Shown here: piece by piece, positions 1 through 7,147 of the stretch
Layout of the letters: each line of letters starts with the position of its first letter
Position numbering within the stretch: position 1 is the first letter of the stretch
Assembly: GCA_964625225.1 (NCBI GenBank)
Contig: CAZVAR010000069.1
Coordinates: 1 to 19,268, forward strand
Direction: 5' to 3'
DNA length: 19,268 nt
DNA from: CAZVAR01 sp964625225
GTDB lineage: Bacteria; Pseudomonadota; Alphaproteobacteria; JAJUGE01
Made by a program: the position numbers and the translations under genes
Notes under the pieces: generated by a model
Databases searched by the model: none
What the model was told of the DNA's origin: nothing
What the model saw: only the letters and a program-made list of their open reading frames with translations

Positions 1-791
1 CCTGCAAAGGCGGAGTCGGTAATACCACCGCCACGGCCGCCATCGGCGCCGGCATCGCGATGTGCGGCATGATCGCCGTGGAGATCGATTACGAAGTCCG
101 CCTGAGCAACCTGTACATGATCATGGGTTGCGAGCGGCGCGTGGTCTTCGACTTCATCAACGTGATTCAGGGCGAGGCGAAGCTGAAGCAGGCGCTCATC
201 AAGGACAAGCGCCTGGACAACCTCGCGATTCTCCCGACATCGCAGACCCGCGACAAGGACGCGCTGACCCGCGACGGGGTCGAGCGGGTGCTGGATGAGT
301 TGCGCGACGAGTACGACTACATCATCTGCGACAGCCCCGCCGGCATCGAGCGCGGCGCCCACATGGCGATGTATTTCGCCGACGAGGCCGTGGTGGTGAG
401 CAACCCGGAGGTCTCCTCGGTGCGCGACAGCGACCGCGTGCTGGGATTGCTGTCCAGCAAGAGCCGGCGGTCGGAGCGGGGCGACGATCCGGTCAAGGCG
501 CATCTGCTGCTGACCCGCTACGACCCCGCCCGGGTGGCCAAGGGCGAAATGATGACGGTGGAGGACGTGCTGGAGATTCTGGCGATCCCGCTGCTCGGCA
601 TCGTCCCGGAGAGCCCGACCGTGCTGCGCGCCTCGAATCTCGGGATGCCGGTGATCCTCGACGAGCAGTCCAACGCCGGCCGGGCCTATGCGGACGCCGT
701 CTCGCGGCTGATGGGCGAACAGATCGAAATGCGGATCCTGGCGCCGGAGCGAAAGGGTTTCTTCCAACGCCTGCTCGGGAGGACGGCATGA
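1..791 (+). CDS. minD: Septum-site determining ATPase MinD (5' end missing)
   Basis: MinD is a deviant Walker A ATPase that binds the inner membrane as an ATP dimer, recruits MinC and is released by MinE, placing the division septum at mid-cell. The reading frame is open from base 3; about nine N-terminal residues lie outside the window. The body matches MinD closely: IMGCERR, NVIQGEA, SQTRDKDALTR, the CDSPAGIE Walker B-like segment, FADEAVVVSNPEVSSVRDSDR, LLTRYDPAR and VLRASN. The C-terminal amphipathic membrane-targeting helix (KGFFQRLLGR) is present. It overlaps minE by ATGA (788-791), so the two are translationally coupled; minC would be expected upstream. The first 50 codons are odd: the Walker A segment reads CKGGVGNTT where GKGGVGKTT is expected, and the switch region reads YEVRLSNLY where FDxGLRNLD is expected. 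Identity as MinD is secure. Whether the N-terminus is real is doubtful. Confidence 0.93.
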   Translation, partial: CKGGVGNTTATAAIGAGIAMCGMIAVEIDYEVRLSNLYMIMGCERRVVFDFINVIQGEAKLKQALIKDKRLDNLAILPTSQTRDKDALTRDGVERVLDELRDEYDYIICDSPAGIERGAHMAMYFADEAVVVSNPEVSSVRDSDRVLGLLSSKSRRSERGDDPVKAHLLLTRYDPARVAKGEMMTVEDVLEILAIPLLGIVPESPTVLRASNLGMPVILDEQSNAGRAYADAVSRLMGEQIEMRILAPERKGFFQRLLGRTA

Positions 792-1099
792 ACCTGTTCG
801 ATTTCTTCCGTCGGCAGCGCCGGACCCCGGCCCAGACCGCCAAGGAGCGCCTGCAGATCCTGCTTGCGCACGAGCGCATCGACACCTCCGGCCCGGACTA
901 TCTGCCGGTGCTGCAGAAGGAGATCCTGGAGGTGGTGCGCAAATATATTCCGCTCGATGTCGACGGCGACCGGGTCGAGGTCAAGCTGGAGCGCGGCTCC
1001 GACGTGTCGACTCTCGAGGTGAACATCGAACTGCCCGGAGCCAAGGCGCTGGAGCCGAGGGCGCCGGTACGCAGCGCCGGCGCCGCTTTCGCGCGCTAG
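788..1099 (+). CDS. minE: Cell division topological specificity factor MinE
   Basis: MinE stimulates MinD ATP hydrolysis and drives MinD off the membrane, giving MinCD its pole-to-pole dynamics and keeping mid-cell free for FtsZ. The 103-residue product begins with the amphipathic membrane-targeting stretch MNLFDFFRR. It continues with the anti-MinCD helix (KERLQILLAHERI, about residues 18-30). The C-terminal topological-specificity domain follows, with the typical LQKEILEVVRKY and a KLERGSDVSTLEVNIELP strand, ending near residue 86. About 15 further residues rich in Ala, Arg and Pro extend past the 88-residue length of the E. coli protein. The start overlaps the minD stop codon. Family assignment is secure from motif order and context. 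Confidence 0.95.
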   Translation: MNLFDFFRRQRRTPAQTAKERLQILLAHERIDTSGPDYLPVLQKEILEVVRKYIPLDVDGDRVEVKLERGSDVSTLEVNIELPGAKALEPRAPVRSAGAAFAR

Positions 1100-1120
1100 G
1101 CTGGCCGGGCGGCGGCGGTC

Positions 1121-2206
1121 ATGCTGATCCGGGACCTCCGCACGACGCTGCTCCGCGTCCCCTATGTCGAGCCGCCGCGGTTCAGCCCGACCTACGACCG
1201 GCCGCGCGAGATCGTCGTGGTCGAGGTCGAGACCGGCGACGGCATCACCGGCCTCGGCTATCTGCAGCCGCTGAACGGCGGTCTGCGGACGATCGCCGCC
1301 TGCCTCGAGGAGCTGATCGTCCCGCGCCTGATCGGCCGGGACTCGACCGCCATCGAGGCGATCTGGCAGGATCTCTGGAACGCCACCTACACGATCGGCC
1401 GCATGGGCGTCACCCTGATGGCGCAGTCCGCGGTGGACATCGCGCTGTGGGATGCGCTCGGCAAGCGCGCCGGCATGCCCCTCTACCGCCTCTGGGGCGG
1501 CAGCAGCGTCGAGATCCCCGCCTATGGCAGCGGCTGCTGGCGCGGCCTCGGCGGCGACGGGATGATCGAGAAGGCCCGCAACTATGTCGCGCAGGGCTTC
1601 GGCGCGATCAAGATGCAGGCCGGCCATCTGCACCCGCCGGCCGTCGATATCGACAATGTCCGCCGGATGCGCGAAGCGCTCGGTCCGGACGTGGCGATCA
1701 TGATCGACGCCAACATGGCCTGGACCGCCGACCAGGCGATCCTGATGGGGCGCCGCTTCGAGGAATACGACGTCTACTGGCTGGAGGAGCCGGTCAAGGC
1801 CGAGGATTTCGCCGGTTATCTCCGCGTGGCGGAGGCGCTCGACATGCGCGTGGTCGGCGGCGAGACCCACTTCACCCGCTTCGACCTGCGGCCCTTCCTG
1901 GAGAACCCGAAGCTGCCGATCCTGCAGCCCGATCCCATGCGCGGCGGCCTGACCGAGCTGCGCAAGATCGCGGCGCTGGCTGATACCTGGGGGATGACGA
2001 TCGCGCCACATCTGTTCGACGAGCTGCTGGTGCATCTGATGGCGTCGATTCCGAACGCCCACATGCTGGAGCATATGGGCTGGCTCGACGATCTCTGGGT
2101 GGAGCCGGTGCCCGTCGTGAACGGCCGAATCCGCCCACCCGATCGTCCCGGCCACGGCCTGGCCTTCAAGCCCGAGATCCTGCGCGACTTCGCCGTCCGG
2201 TCCTGA
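1121..2206 (+). CDS. Mandelate racemase / muconate lactonizing enzyme family protein (enolase superfamily)
   Basis: A 361-residue enolase-superfamily protein with an N-terminal capping domain (about 1-125) and a C-terminal TIM barrel. Members abstract a proton alpha to a carboxylate and then racemize, cycloisomerize or dehydrate; the substrate here cannot be read from sequence. The metal ligands are visible as D196 (MIDAN), E222 (WLEEP) and E248 (GGETH). The mandelate-racemase-type dyad is present as D271 (QPDP) and H297 (APHLF), with E317 (LEHM) in the position of the racemase's electrophilic glutamate. The usual KxK on barrel strand 2 reads K164-M-Q166, so the second catalytic lysine is replaced by glutamine. 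This suggests chemistry led by the His-Asp dyad, such as an acid-sugar dehydratase, but that is inference. It starts 21 nt after minE with no strong ribosome-binding site, and nothing links it functionally to the min genes. Confidence 0.88.
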   Translation: MLIRDLRTTLLRVPYVEPPRFSPTYDRPREIVVVEVETGDGITGLGYLQPLNGGLRTIAACLEELIVPRLIGRDSTAIEAIWQDLWNATYTIGRMGVTLMAQSAVDIALWDALGKRAGMPLYRLWGGSSVEIPAYGSGCWRGLGGDGMIEKARNYVAQGFGAIKMQAGHLHPPAVDIDNVRRMREALGPDVAIMIDANMAWTADQAILMGRRFEEYDVYWLEEPVKAEDFAGYLRVAEALDMRVVGGETHFTRFDLRPFLENPKLPILQPDPMRGGLTELRKIAALADTWGMTIAPHLFDELLVHLMASIPNAHMLEHMGWLDDLWVEPVPVVNGRIRPPDRPGHGLAFKPEILRDFAVRS

Positions 2207-2219
2207 GCGGGCGGTCCGG

Positions 2220-2236
2220 GCCTGCAACGGGCAGGC
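2220..2236 (+). terminator. Short hairpin after the enolase-superfamily gene
   Basis: Perfect 6-bp stem GCCTGC (2220-2225) and GCAGGC (2231-2236) with a 5-nt loop, starting 13 nt after the stop codon at 2206. No T-tract follows, so it would be at best a weak or factor-assisted terminator. Confidence 0.25.
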
Positions 2237-2240
2237 GGGC

Positions 2241-2366
2241 GTGATCGATCCCGCTGCGGCGATCGAACGCGACCTCACCGGCGACGGCCGCATCCCGACC
2301 ATCCGCAGGCACGGCCATGGCGGACGACCGGCGGCCCTGAAATGGGACGGCCAGACCTTCCGCTGA
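2241..2366 (+). CDS. Possible 41-residue hypothetical ORF, or remnant of a larger gene
   Basis: A GTG-initiated reading frame in the gap between the two convergent genes. Its third codon positions are strongly G/C (about 34 of 41), as in the flanking real genes. The product is polar and basic and contains RHGHGGRPAALKWDG. I do not recognise a family. The frame stays open upstream into the 3' end of the enolase-superfamily gene, and no clear ribosome-binding site precedes the GTG. It may be the 3' scar of a decayed gene or a chance ORF. Confidence 0.22.
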   Translation: MIDPAAAIERDLTGDGRIPTIRRHGHGGRPAALKWDGQTFR

Positions 2367-2435
2367 TCCCGGCCCGCAAGGCGGCGCGCTCTGGCGGGCG
2401 GCGCTTCGCGGCCGCGCTACAGCCCGACCGGCAGT

Positions 2436-4454
2436 CTATTCCCGGCTCAGCACCAGATTGCCGGTCCCGTCCACCCGCACCGCGAAGCCGGGCGGCACCA
2501 GCGTGGTCGCCCCCGGCTCATCGATCAGTGCCGGGCCGTCGAGCGCGGCGTCCGCCGGCAGCCGGGCGCGGTCGTAGACCGGGGTCGGCCGGAAGGCGCC
2601 GTCGAAGGCGACCTCCCGCACCGCGGTCCGCGCCCCGGCCGGCGTCGCCGCCGGCGCGCGCTCGGCGCGCAGCGGCGGCTTGGCCCGGGTACCGAACGCG
2701 GTCAGCCGGAACGCGACGATCTCGGCCGGATCGTCGGTGACGAAGGCGTAGCGCCGCTCATAGGCGCGATGGAAGGCCGCGTCCACCGCCGCCATGTCCT
2801 GCGCGTCCGGCGGCAGCGGCACCGGCAGCTCGAAGGCCTGCCCGACATAGCGCATGTCGAGCCGCGGCTCGAACCGCATCGCCGCCGGCGCGAAGCCCTC
2901 GGCCGCCAGCGCCGCGGCGGCTTCGGCGCGCATCGCCGCGAACGTTGCGGCCAGCTCGGCGAAGGGCAGGTCCGCGGTCGCGACCAGACGCGGCCGCACC
3001 AGGTCCAGTCGCGCATCGGCCGCCAGCAGGCCGAAGGCCGAGAAATTGCCCGGACAGGGCGGGATCAGCACGCGCGCCATGCCGAGCTCGGCCGCGATCA
3101 GGGCGGCGTGCAGCGGCCCGGCGCCGCCGAAGGCGAGCAGCGTGAAGTCGCGCGGATCGTACCCGCGCATGATCGAGATCTCCTTGATCGTCCCGGTCAT
3201 GCGGGCGACCGCGAGCCGGACGATGCCGTCCGCCATCGCCGCCGGATCGATCCCGAACCGGGCGGCGAGCGCTCCGACCGCGCGCTCCGCCGCCGCGCGG
3301 TCGAGTCGGATCGCGCCGCCGAGCGCGGCGTCGGGGCGCAGCCGCCCGAGCAGCAGATTGGCGTCGGTGACGGTCGGCTCCATCCCGCCCCGGCCATAGC
3401 AGGCGGGTCCCGGCATCGCGCCGGCGGACTCCGGCCCGACGCTCAGGAAGCCGCCGGGACCGGCCGCGGCGATGCTGCCGCCGCCCGCGCCTACGGTACT
3501 GATCTCGATCTGCGGCACCCGGTTGGGCAGGTGGCCGACCACCCCATCGCCGGTCGTCGGCGGCGTCGACCCGCGGATCAGGCAGCAGTCGGTGCTGGTC
3601 CCGCCCATGTCGCAGGTGATCATGTCGCGAAGGCCCGCCGCCCGCCCGGCCTCGACCGCGGCCAGCACCCCGCCTGCCGGCCCGGACAGCATCGAATGGG
3701 CCGGGTGTCGTGCGATCCGTTCCAGCGGCCAGGCGCCCCCGCTGGAGGTCATGATCGTCGGCGCCGCGGTCAGGCCACGCTCGCCCAGCCGCCTTTCTAG
3801 ACGCCGCAGGTAGCGGGTGATCCGCGGTGCCACATAGGCGTTGAGGGCGGTCGTCGCGAACCGCTCATATTCGCGATGTTCGGGCAGCACCTCGGCCGAG
3901 GTGCAGACGAAAGCGTCGGGGAGCGCGCGCGTCAGCGCCGCCTTCGCCGCCCGCTCGTTGGCATCGTTGGCGTAGGCGTGCAGAAAGCAGATCGCGACCG
4001 CCTCGGTGCCGGCCGCCCGCATGGCCGCGATCGCCGGCTCCAGGCTTTCCGGATCGAGCGGCCGCGCGACGGTGCCGTCGAACAGGGTGCGCTCGTCCGC
4101 CTCGTGGATCGCCGATCGCGGCAGCAGGGGCGGCGGCCGCACCGCCTTCACGTCGTAGAGCACCGTCCGGTTCCCGCGCCCGACCACCAGCACGTCGCGG
4201 AAGCCCCGCGTCGTCAGCACCGCAAGCTTGGCGCCCTTGCGTTCCAGGGCGGTATTGGTCGCGACGGTGGTGCCGTGGACGAAACGGGCGACCCTCGCGA
4301 GATCGACGCCGAGCCGGTCGATCCCGGCCATCATGCCGTCGGAATTGTCGTCGGGGGTCGACGGGACCTTCTCGACGTGCAGCCGGCCCGTCTCCTCGTC
4401 GTAGAGCACGAGATCGGTGAAGGTCCCGCCCACGTCGATTCCGAGCCACAGCAT
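2436..4454 (-). CDS. Hydantoinase/oxoprolinase A-subunit family protein (HyuA-like)
   Basis: A 672-residue member of the ASKHA-fold family that includes N-methylhydantoinase A, 5-oxoprolinase and acetone carboxylase beta subunits, which use ATP to open or carboxylate small substrates. The N-terminal hydantoinase A/oxoprolinase domain begins with the phosphate-binding IDVGGTFTDLVLYD, followed by FVHGTTVATNTALERKGAK. The central domain (about 200-490) contains MLSGPAGGV, CDMGGTSTDCCLI, TVGAGGGSIA, MPGPACYGRGG and FGGAGPLHA. A C-terminal domain ends near GNLVLSRE. The start at 4454 is supported by GGAGG at 4461-4465 on the minus strand. In this family the A subunit is normally followed by a B subunit of about 500-600 residues; here only 70 bp separate the stop from the convergent small ORF and no B gene is present. 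The true substrate is unknown. Confidence 0.9.
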   Translation of the reverse strand: MLWLGIDVGGTFTDLVLYDEETGRLHVEKVPSTPDDNSDGMMAGIDRLGVDLARVARFVHGTTVATNTALERKGAKLAVLTTRGFRDVLVVGRGNRTVLYDVKAVRPPPLLPRSAIHEADERTLFDGTVARPLDPESLEPAIAAMRAAGTEAVAICFLHAYANDANERAAKAALTRALPDAFVCTSAEVLPEHREYERFATTALNAYVAPRITRYLRRLERRLGERGLTAAPTIMTSSGGAWPLERIARHPAHSMLSGPAGGVLAAVEAGRAAGLRDMITCDMGGTSTDCCLIRGSTPPTTGDGVVGHLPNRVPQIEISTVGAGGGSIAAAGPGGFLSVGPESAGAMPGPACYGRGGMEPTVTDANLLLGRLRPDAALGGAIRLDRAAAERAVGALAARFGIDPAAMADGIVRLAVARMTGTIKEISIMRGYDPRDFTLLAFGGAGPLHAALIAAELGMARVLIPPCPGNFSAFGLLAADARLDLVRPRLVATADLPFAELAATFAAMRAEAAAALAAEGFAPAAMRFEPRLDMRYVGQAFELPVPLPPDAQDMAAVDAAFHRAYERRYAFVTDDPAEIVAFRLTAFGTRAKPPLRAERAPAATPAGARTAVREVAFDGAFRPTPVYDRARLPADAALDGPALIDEPGATTLVPPGFAVRVDGTGNLVLSRE

Positions 4455-4639
4455 CCCGTCCCTCCGCCGCGTCTTCGGAGTGTAGCCGGAGTCCCCGGGG
4501 AGAGGGAAATCGGCTGCGCGGCGTCCGCAAGGCCGTGACGCTACGTGCGGCCGTTGCGCCGACGGTTGACCCTCTCGACGCGGTGGCGTCTCGAACTAGG
4601 ATTGAGAGTGCCGAGGGCGAAGCAGTCTGGACGCATGAC

Positions 4640-5575
4640 ATGCAGCGGACCGGTCCGGAACTGAGCCGGCGTACCGTGCTGGCATCGCTGGCGACGCTCG
4701 GCGCCGCGGCCGCGCTGCGTCCGTGCTCGGCGGCCGCCGCGCCCGGGCCGATTCTGAAGAAGGCGATCCCTGCGACGGGAGAGCAGGTGCCGGTGATCGG
4801 GATGGGGTCCTGGATCACCTTTAACGTCGGCAGCGACCGGGCGCTGCGCGACCAGCGGGTGAAGGTCCTGCAAACCTTCTTCGACAGCGGCGGCGCCGTG
4901 ATCGACTCGTCGCCCATGTACGGTTCGTCCGAGGCGGTCATCGGCTATTGCTTGGCGCGGATCGGGAACACGCGGCCTCTATTCTCGGCGACCAAGGTCT
5001 AGACCCCGCTGACCTGGCTCGGGCCCGGGCAGATGGCGGAGTCGCGTGAACTGTGGGGCGTCGAACGGTTCGACCTGATGCAGATCCACAACATGCTGAA
5101 CTGGGAAGGCCATCTCGAGACGCTCATGGAGGACAAGGCGCGGGGCCGGGTTCGCTATATCGGCATCACCACGTCCCACGGCCGTCGCCACGATGCTTTC
5201 GAGAAGGCGATGGCGAAACGGCCGTTCGACATCGTGCAGTTCACCTACAACATTTTGGACCGCGAGGCCGAACGGCGCCTGCTGCCGCTGGCTGCCGAAC
5301 GCGGACTCGCGGTTATCGCCAACCGGCCGTTCCGTCAGAAGCAGCTCTTCCGGCTGTTCGGGCACCATCCGCTACCGGAATGGTCCGCCGAGTTCGACTG
5401 CGAAAACTGGGCGCAGTTCTTCCTCAAATTCGTCGTCTCTCATCCGGCCGTTACTTGCGCGATTCCGGCCACGTCGCGCGTCGAGCACATGCGGGAGAAT
5501 ATGGGCGCCCTCTATGGCCGGTTGCCCGACCGGGCGATGCGTGAGCGAATGATTCGCTACGTCGAGAATCTCTAG
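4640..5575 (+). pseudogene. Tat-signal aldo/keto reductase interrupted by an in-frame amber codon
   Basis: One continuous frame that would encode about 311 residues but for TAG at 5000-5002. The start at 4640 puts a twin-arginine signal (SRRTVLASLATLGAAAAL) at residues 9-26, so the protein should be exported folded to the periplasm. An alternative GTG at 4535 would place 35 extra residues before the signal and is less likely. The aldo/keto reductase tetrad is split by the stop: D89 and Y94 (IDSSPMYGSSE) and K119 (SATKV) lie before it, and H150 (LMQIHN) lies after it. The residue lost is probably Trp (TGG to TAG), since family members commonly read TKVW here. Downstream, the barrel is intact through YIGITTSHGR and a C-terminal helix. 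It is either a recent pseudogene or a base-call error. An internal ATG at 5033 could restart translation, but without the catalytic Asp, Tyr and Lys. Confidence 0.85.
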
Positions 5576-5625
5576 TCGGCGCCACCGGGAAGCCGGCGTT
5601 CGGCCCGGCCTGCGAGCGAAGCGCG

Positions 5626-6291
5626 ATGCTGCCCTTCACTGCGGACATCCTCTTTTCGGACTTCGAGCAGTACAACCGTGCCGTCTGGCCGGCGCCGGTC
5701 CTGGCCTGCGTCCTCGGTCTGGCGGTCGTCCTGCTGCTCCTGAGACCGGTCCGAGGCGGCGACAGGGCAGTCGGCGCGGTGCTGACGGCCGCCTGGATAT
5801 GGACCGGCGTCCGCTACCACGTCATGCACTTCGCCATGATCGACTTTGCCGCTCCGATCTACGGCGCGCTCTTCGTCCTCCAGGGGCTGCTGTTCGCCTG
5901 GACCGGGGCGATCCGGGGCCGGATCGCTTTCCGCTTCCGCGCCGATTCCTTCGCCTGGACCGGGCTGGCACTGGCGGTCGCCGCGCTGGCCGCGTACCCG
6001 CTCGTCGACTGGTTCGCGGGCTATGGTTGGTGGAGTGCCCGCCTGGCCGGGCTCGCGCCGGGTCCGACGGCCGCGTTCACCCTCGGCCTGCTGCTGGCGG
6101 CGGACGGTCGGACGCCGCTGCACCTTGCCGTCATTCCCCTCCTCTGGACCCTGGTCGCCGGCGCGACCGCCTGGCTCCTGGCCATTCCGCAGGATCTTGC
6201 CCTGCCGGTGGCCGGCCTCGGCGCGTTCTGTCTGATCCTCAGGAAGAACCGGCGGCAGCGGCCACGCCCCGCGCCGGTGCACGGATCGTGA
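5626..6291 (+). CDS. DUF6064 family multi-pass membrane protein
   Basis: A 221-residue, very hydrophobic protein with about six predicted membrane segments: near residues 22-40, 48-64, 74-94, 108-128, 143-158 and 164-205 (the last perhaps two). The N-terminus, MLPFTADILFSDFEQYNRAVWPAP, is typical of DUF6064: a short amphipathic stretch with a YN..VWP motif before the first helix. The C-terminus is basic and cytoplasmic by the positive-inside rule. The biochemical role of the family is unknown to me. It starts 50 nt after the interrupted reductase on the same strand and may be co-transcribed with it, but no functional link can be read from the sequence. Confidence 0.78.
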   Translation: MLPFTADILFSDFEQYNRAVWPAPVLACVLGLAVVLLLLRPVRGGDRAVGAVLTAAWIWTGVRYHVMHFAMIDFAAPIYGALFVLQGLLFAWTGAIRGRIAFRFRADSFAWTGLALAVAALAAYPLVDWFAGYGWWSARLAGLAPGPTAAFTLGLLLAADGRTPLHLAVIPLLWTLVAGATAWLLAIPQDLALPVAGLGAFCLILRKNRRQRPRPAPVHGS

Positions 6292-6303
6292 GGCGCTGTT
6301 CGG

Positions 6304-6337
6304 CCGGGTCGCTTCGGGATCGAATCCCGCTTCCCGG
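6304..6337. terminator. Two-tier hairpin between convergent genes
   Basis: In the 49-bp gap between the DUF6064 gene and the convergent GFA gene there is an inner perfect 6-bp stem, CGGGAT (6315-6320) and ATCCCG (6324-6329), with loop CGA. An outer CCGGG (6304-6308) and CCCGG (6333-6337) pair encloses it. Placement between two stop codons suggests a shared bidirectional terminator. Neither side has a clear T-run, so strength is uncertain. Confidence 0.45.
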
Positions 6338-6340
6338 CGC

Positions 6341-6817
6341 TCAGTCCTCCCACAATCCGCGCTCCTTGTGCCAGTCGGCGATGGAGTCCTCGGGATATTC
6401 CGGGAAATGCCGCTCTCGCGGACCCTCGGGCACCTCGACCCACGAGGCTTTCGAGGCGAGCATGATGTGCACGCGCTCCGGCGGGACCGGAAGGGCGGTA
6501 TCGATGGCGGAAGCGAACGGGTGCACCAGATCCGGCCAGCGCGGATCGAACAGCCAGAGCGCGCTGCCGCATCGCTTGCAGAAGTGCCGGCGGGCGGGAC
6601 TCCGTTGGCCGTCGATGCTCGCCTGATAGACCGAGATGCTCTCTTCGCCCTGCACTGCGAGCGTGTCGGCGTCGCCCGACAGGTTGATCGCGTAGCCGCC
6701 CCCGCCCGCGGTCTTGCGGCAGATCGAGCAGTAGCAGCGCATGTAGGGGTGGCGGGTGTGCGAGGTGACCGAGAAGCGCACGGCGCCGCAGTGGCACGAT
6801 CCGTTCAGCACTGGCAT
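6341..6817 (-). CDS. GFA-domain (CENP-V/glutathione-dependent formaldehyde-activating-like) zinc protein
   Basis: A 158-residue single-domain protein of the GFA/CENP-V fold. Zinc-binding cysteines are in the expected order: C8 and C10 (GSCHCGAVRF), C28, C30 and C33 (RCYCSICRK), and C80 and C83 (FCKRCG). The family was named for activation of formaldehyde-glutathione adducts, but most members have no proven activity, so only the fold is claimed. The frame is open for 54 further codons upstream. The ATG at 6817 is chosen because GGAGG sits at 6823-6827 on the minus strand, 5 nt away, and because family members start just before the first CxCG motif. It lies downstream of tamB on the same strand, but 330 bp apart, so it is probably a separate unit. 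Confidence 0.9.
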   Translation of the reverse strand: MPVLNGSCHCGAVRFSVTSHTRHPYMRCYCSICRKTAGGGGYAINLSGDADTLAVQGEESISVYQASIDGQRSPARRHFCKRCGSALWLFDPRWPDLVHPFASAIDTALPVPPERVHIMLASKASWVEVPEGPRERHFPEYPEDSIADWHKERGLWED

Positions 6818-7147
6818 CGCGACCTCCGTGGTGCGACCGGCATTGCCGCCATGATACCGGCGGGACGGCGATCCGGACAGTGCCCGGCCTGTGGCCGAAC
6901 CTGTTCGCCGGAAGTGTGGCCTCGCGTTCGGGCGCCCGATCGGGAGGGGTGACGGAGGCAGGCGGGCCACCCGGCCCATCGGGTCGGTTTTACGACGCCT
7001 TCGGCGCGTCCTGGGCCGTAGACTCCGGGAAGGGAGGACGGCCGCGGGTGTCGCGCCGCCGCGGCGGTCCCCGTCGCCTGCGCTGCAGACACCGGCCGCC
7101 GGGCGGGGCGGCGGAGCGACTCCGCGGTGACCGCGCCGCCCCCGCCC
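6818..7147. other. Intergenic region between tamB 3' end and the GFA gene
   Basis: 330 bp of very GC-rich sequence. Open frames here on both strands have no recognisable domain and look like GC-driven chance ORFs. It holds the GFA ribosome-binding site (6823-6827) and a few small GC stems, for example GGGCC (6964-6968) with GGCCC (6973-6977), none followed by a T-tract in the direction of tamB transcription. I see no RNA gene or repeat. Confidence 0.6.

Noticed and set aside
686..2302. 538-codon minus-strand frame opposite minE and the enolase-superfamily gene
   Set aside because: The opposite strand encodes two clearly recognisable proteins; the minus-strand product is His/Arg/Asp-rich without domain signatures.
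2769..3800. 343-codon plus-strand frame opposite the HyuA-like gene
   Set aside because: Shadow of a well-supported gene; its composition is Arg/Gly/Ala/Pro-rich and non-specific.
4566..4602. TTGACC with downstream TAGGAT as a promoter for the aldo/keto reductase
   Set aside because: The spacing is 25 nt, far from 16-18; no suitable -10 lies at the right distance.
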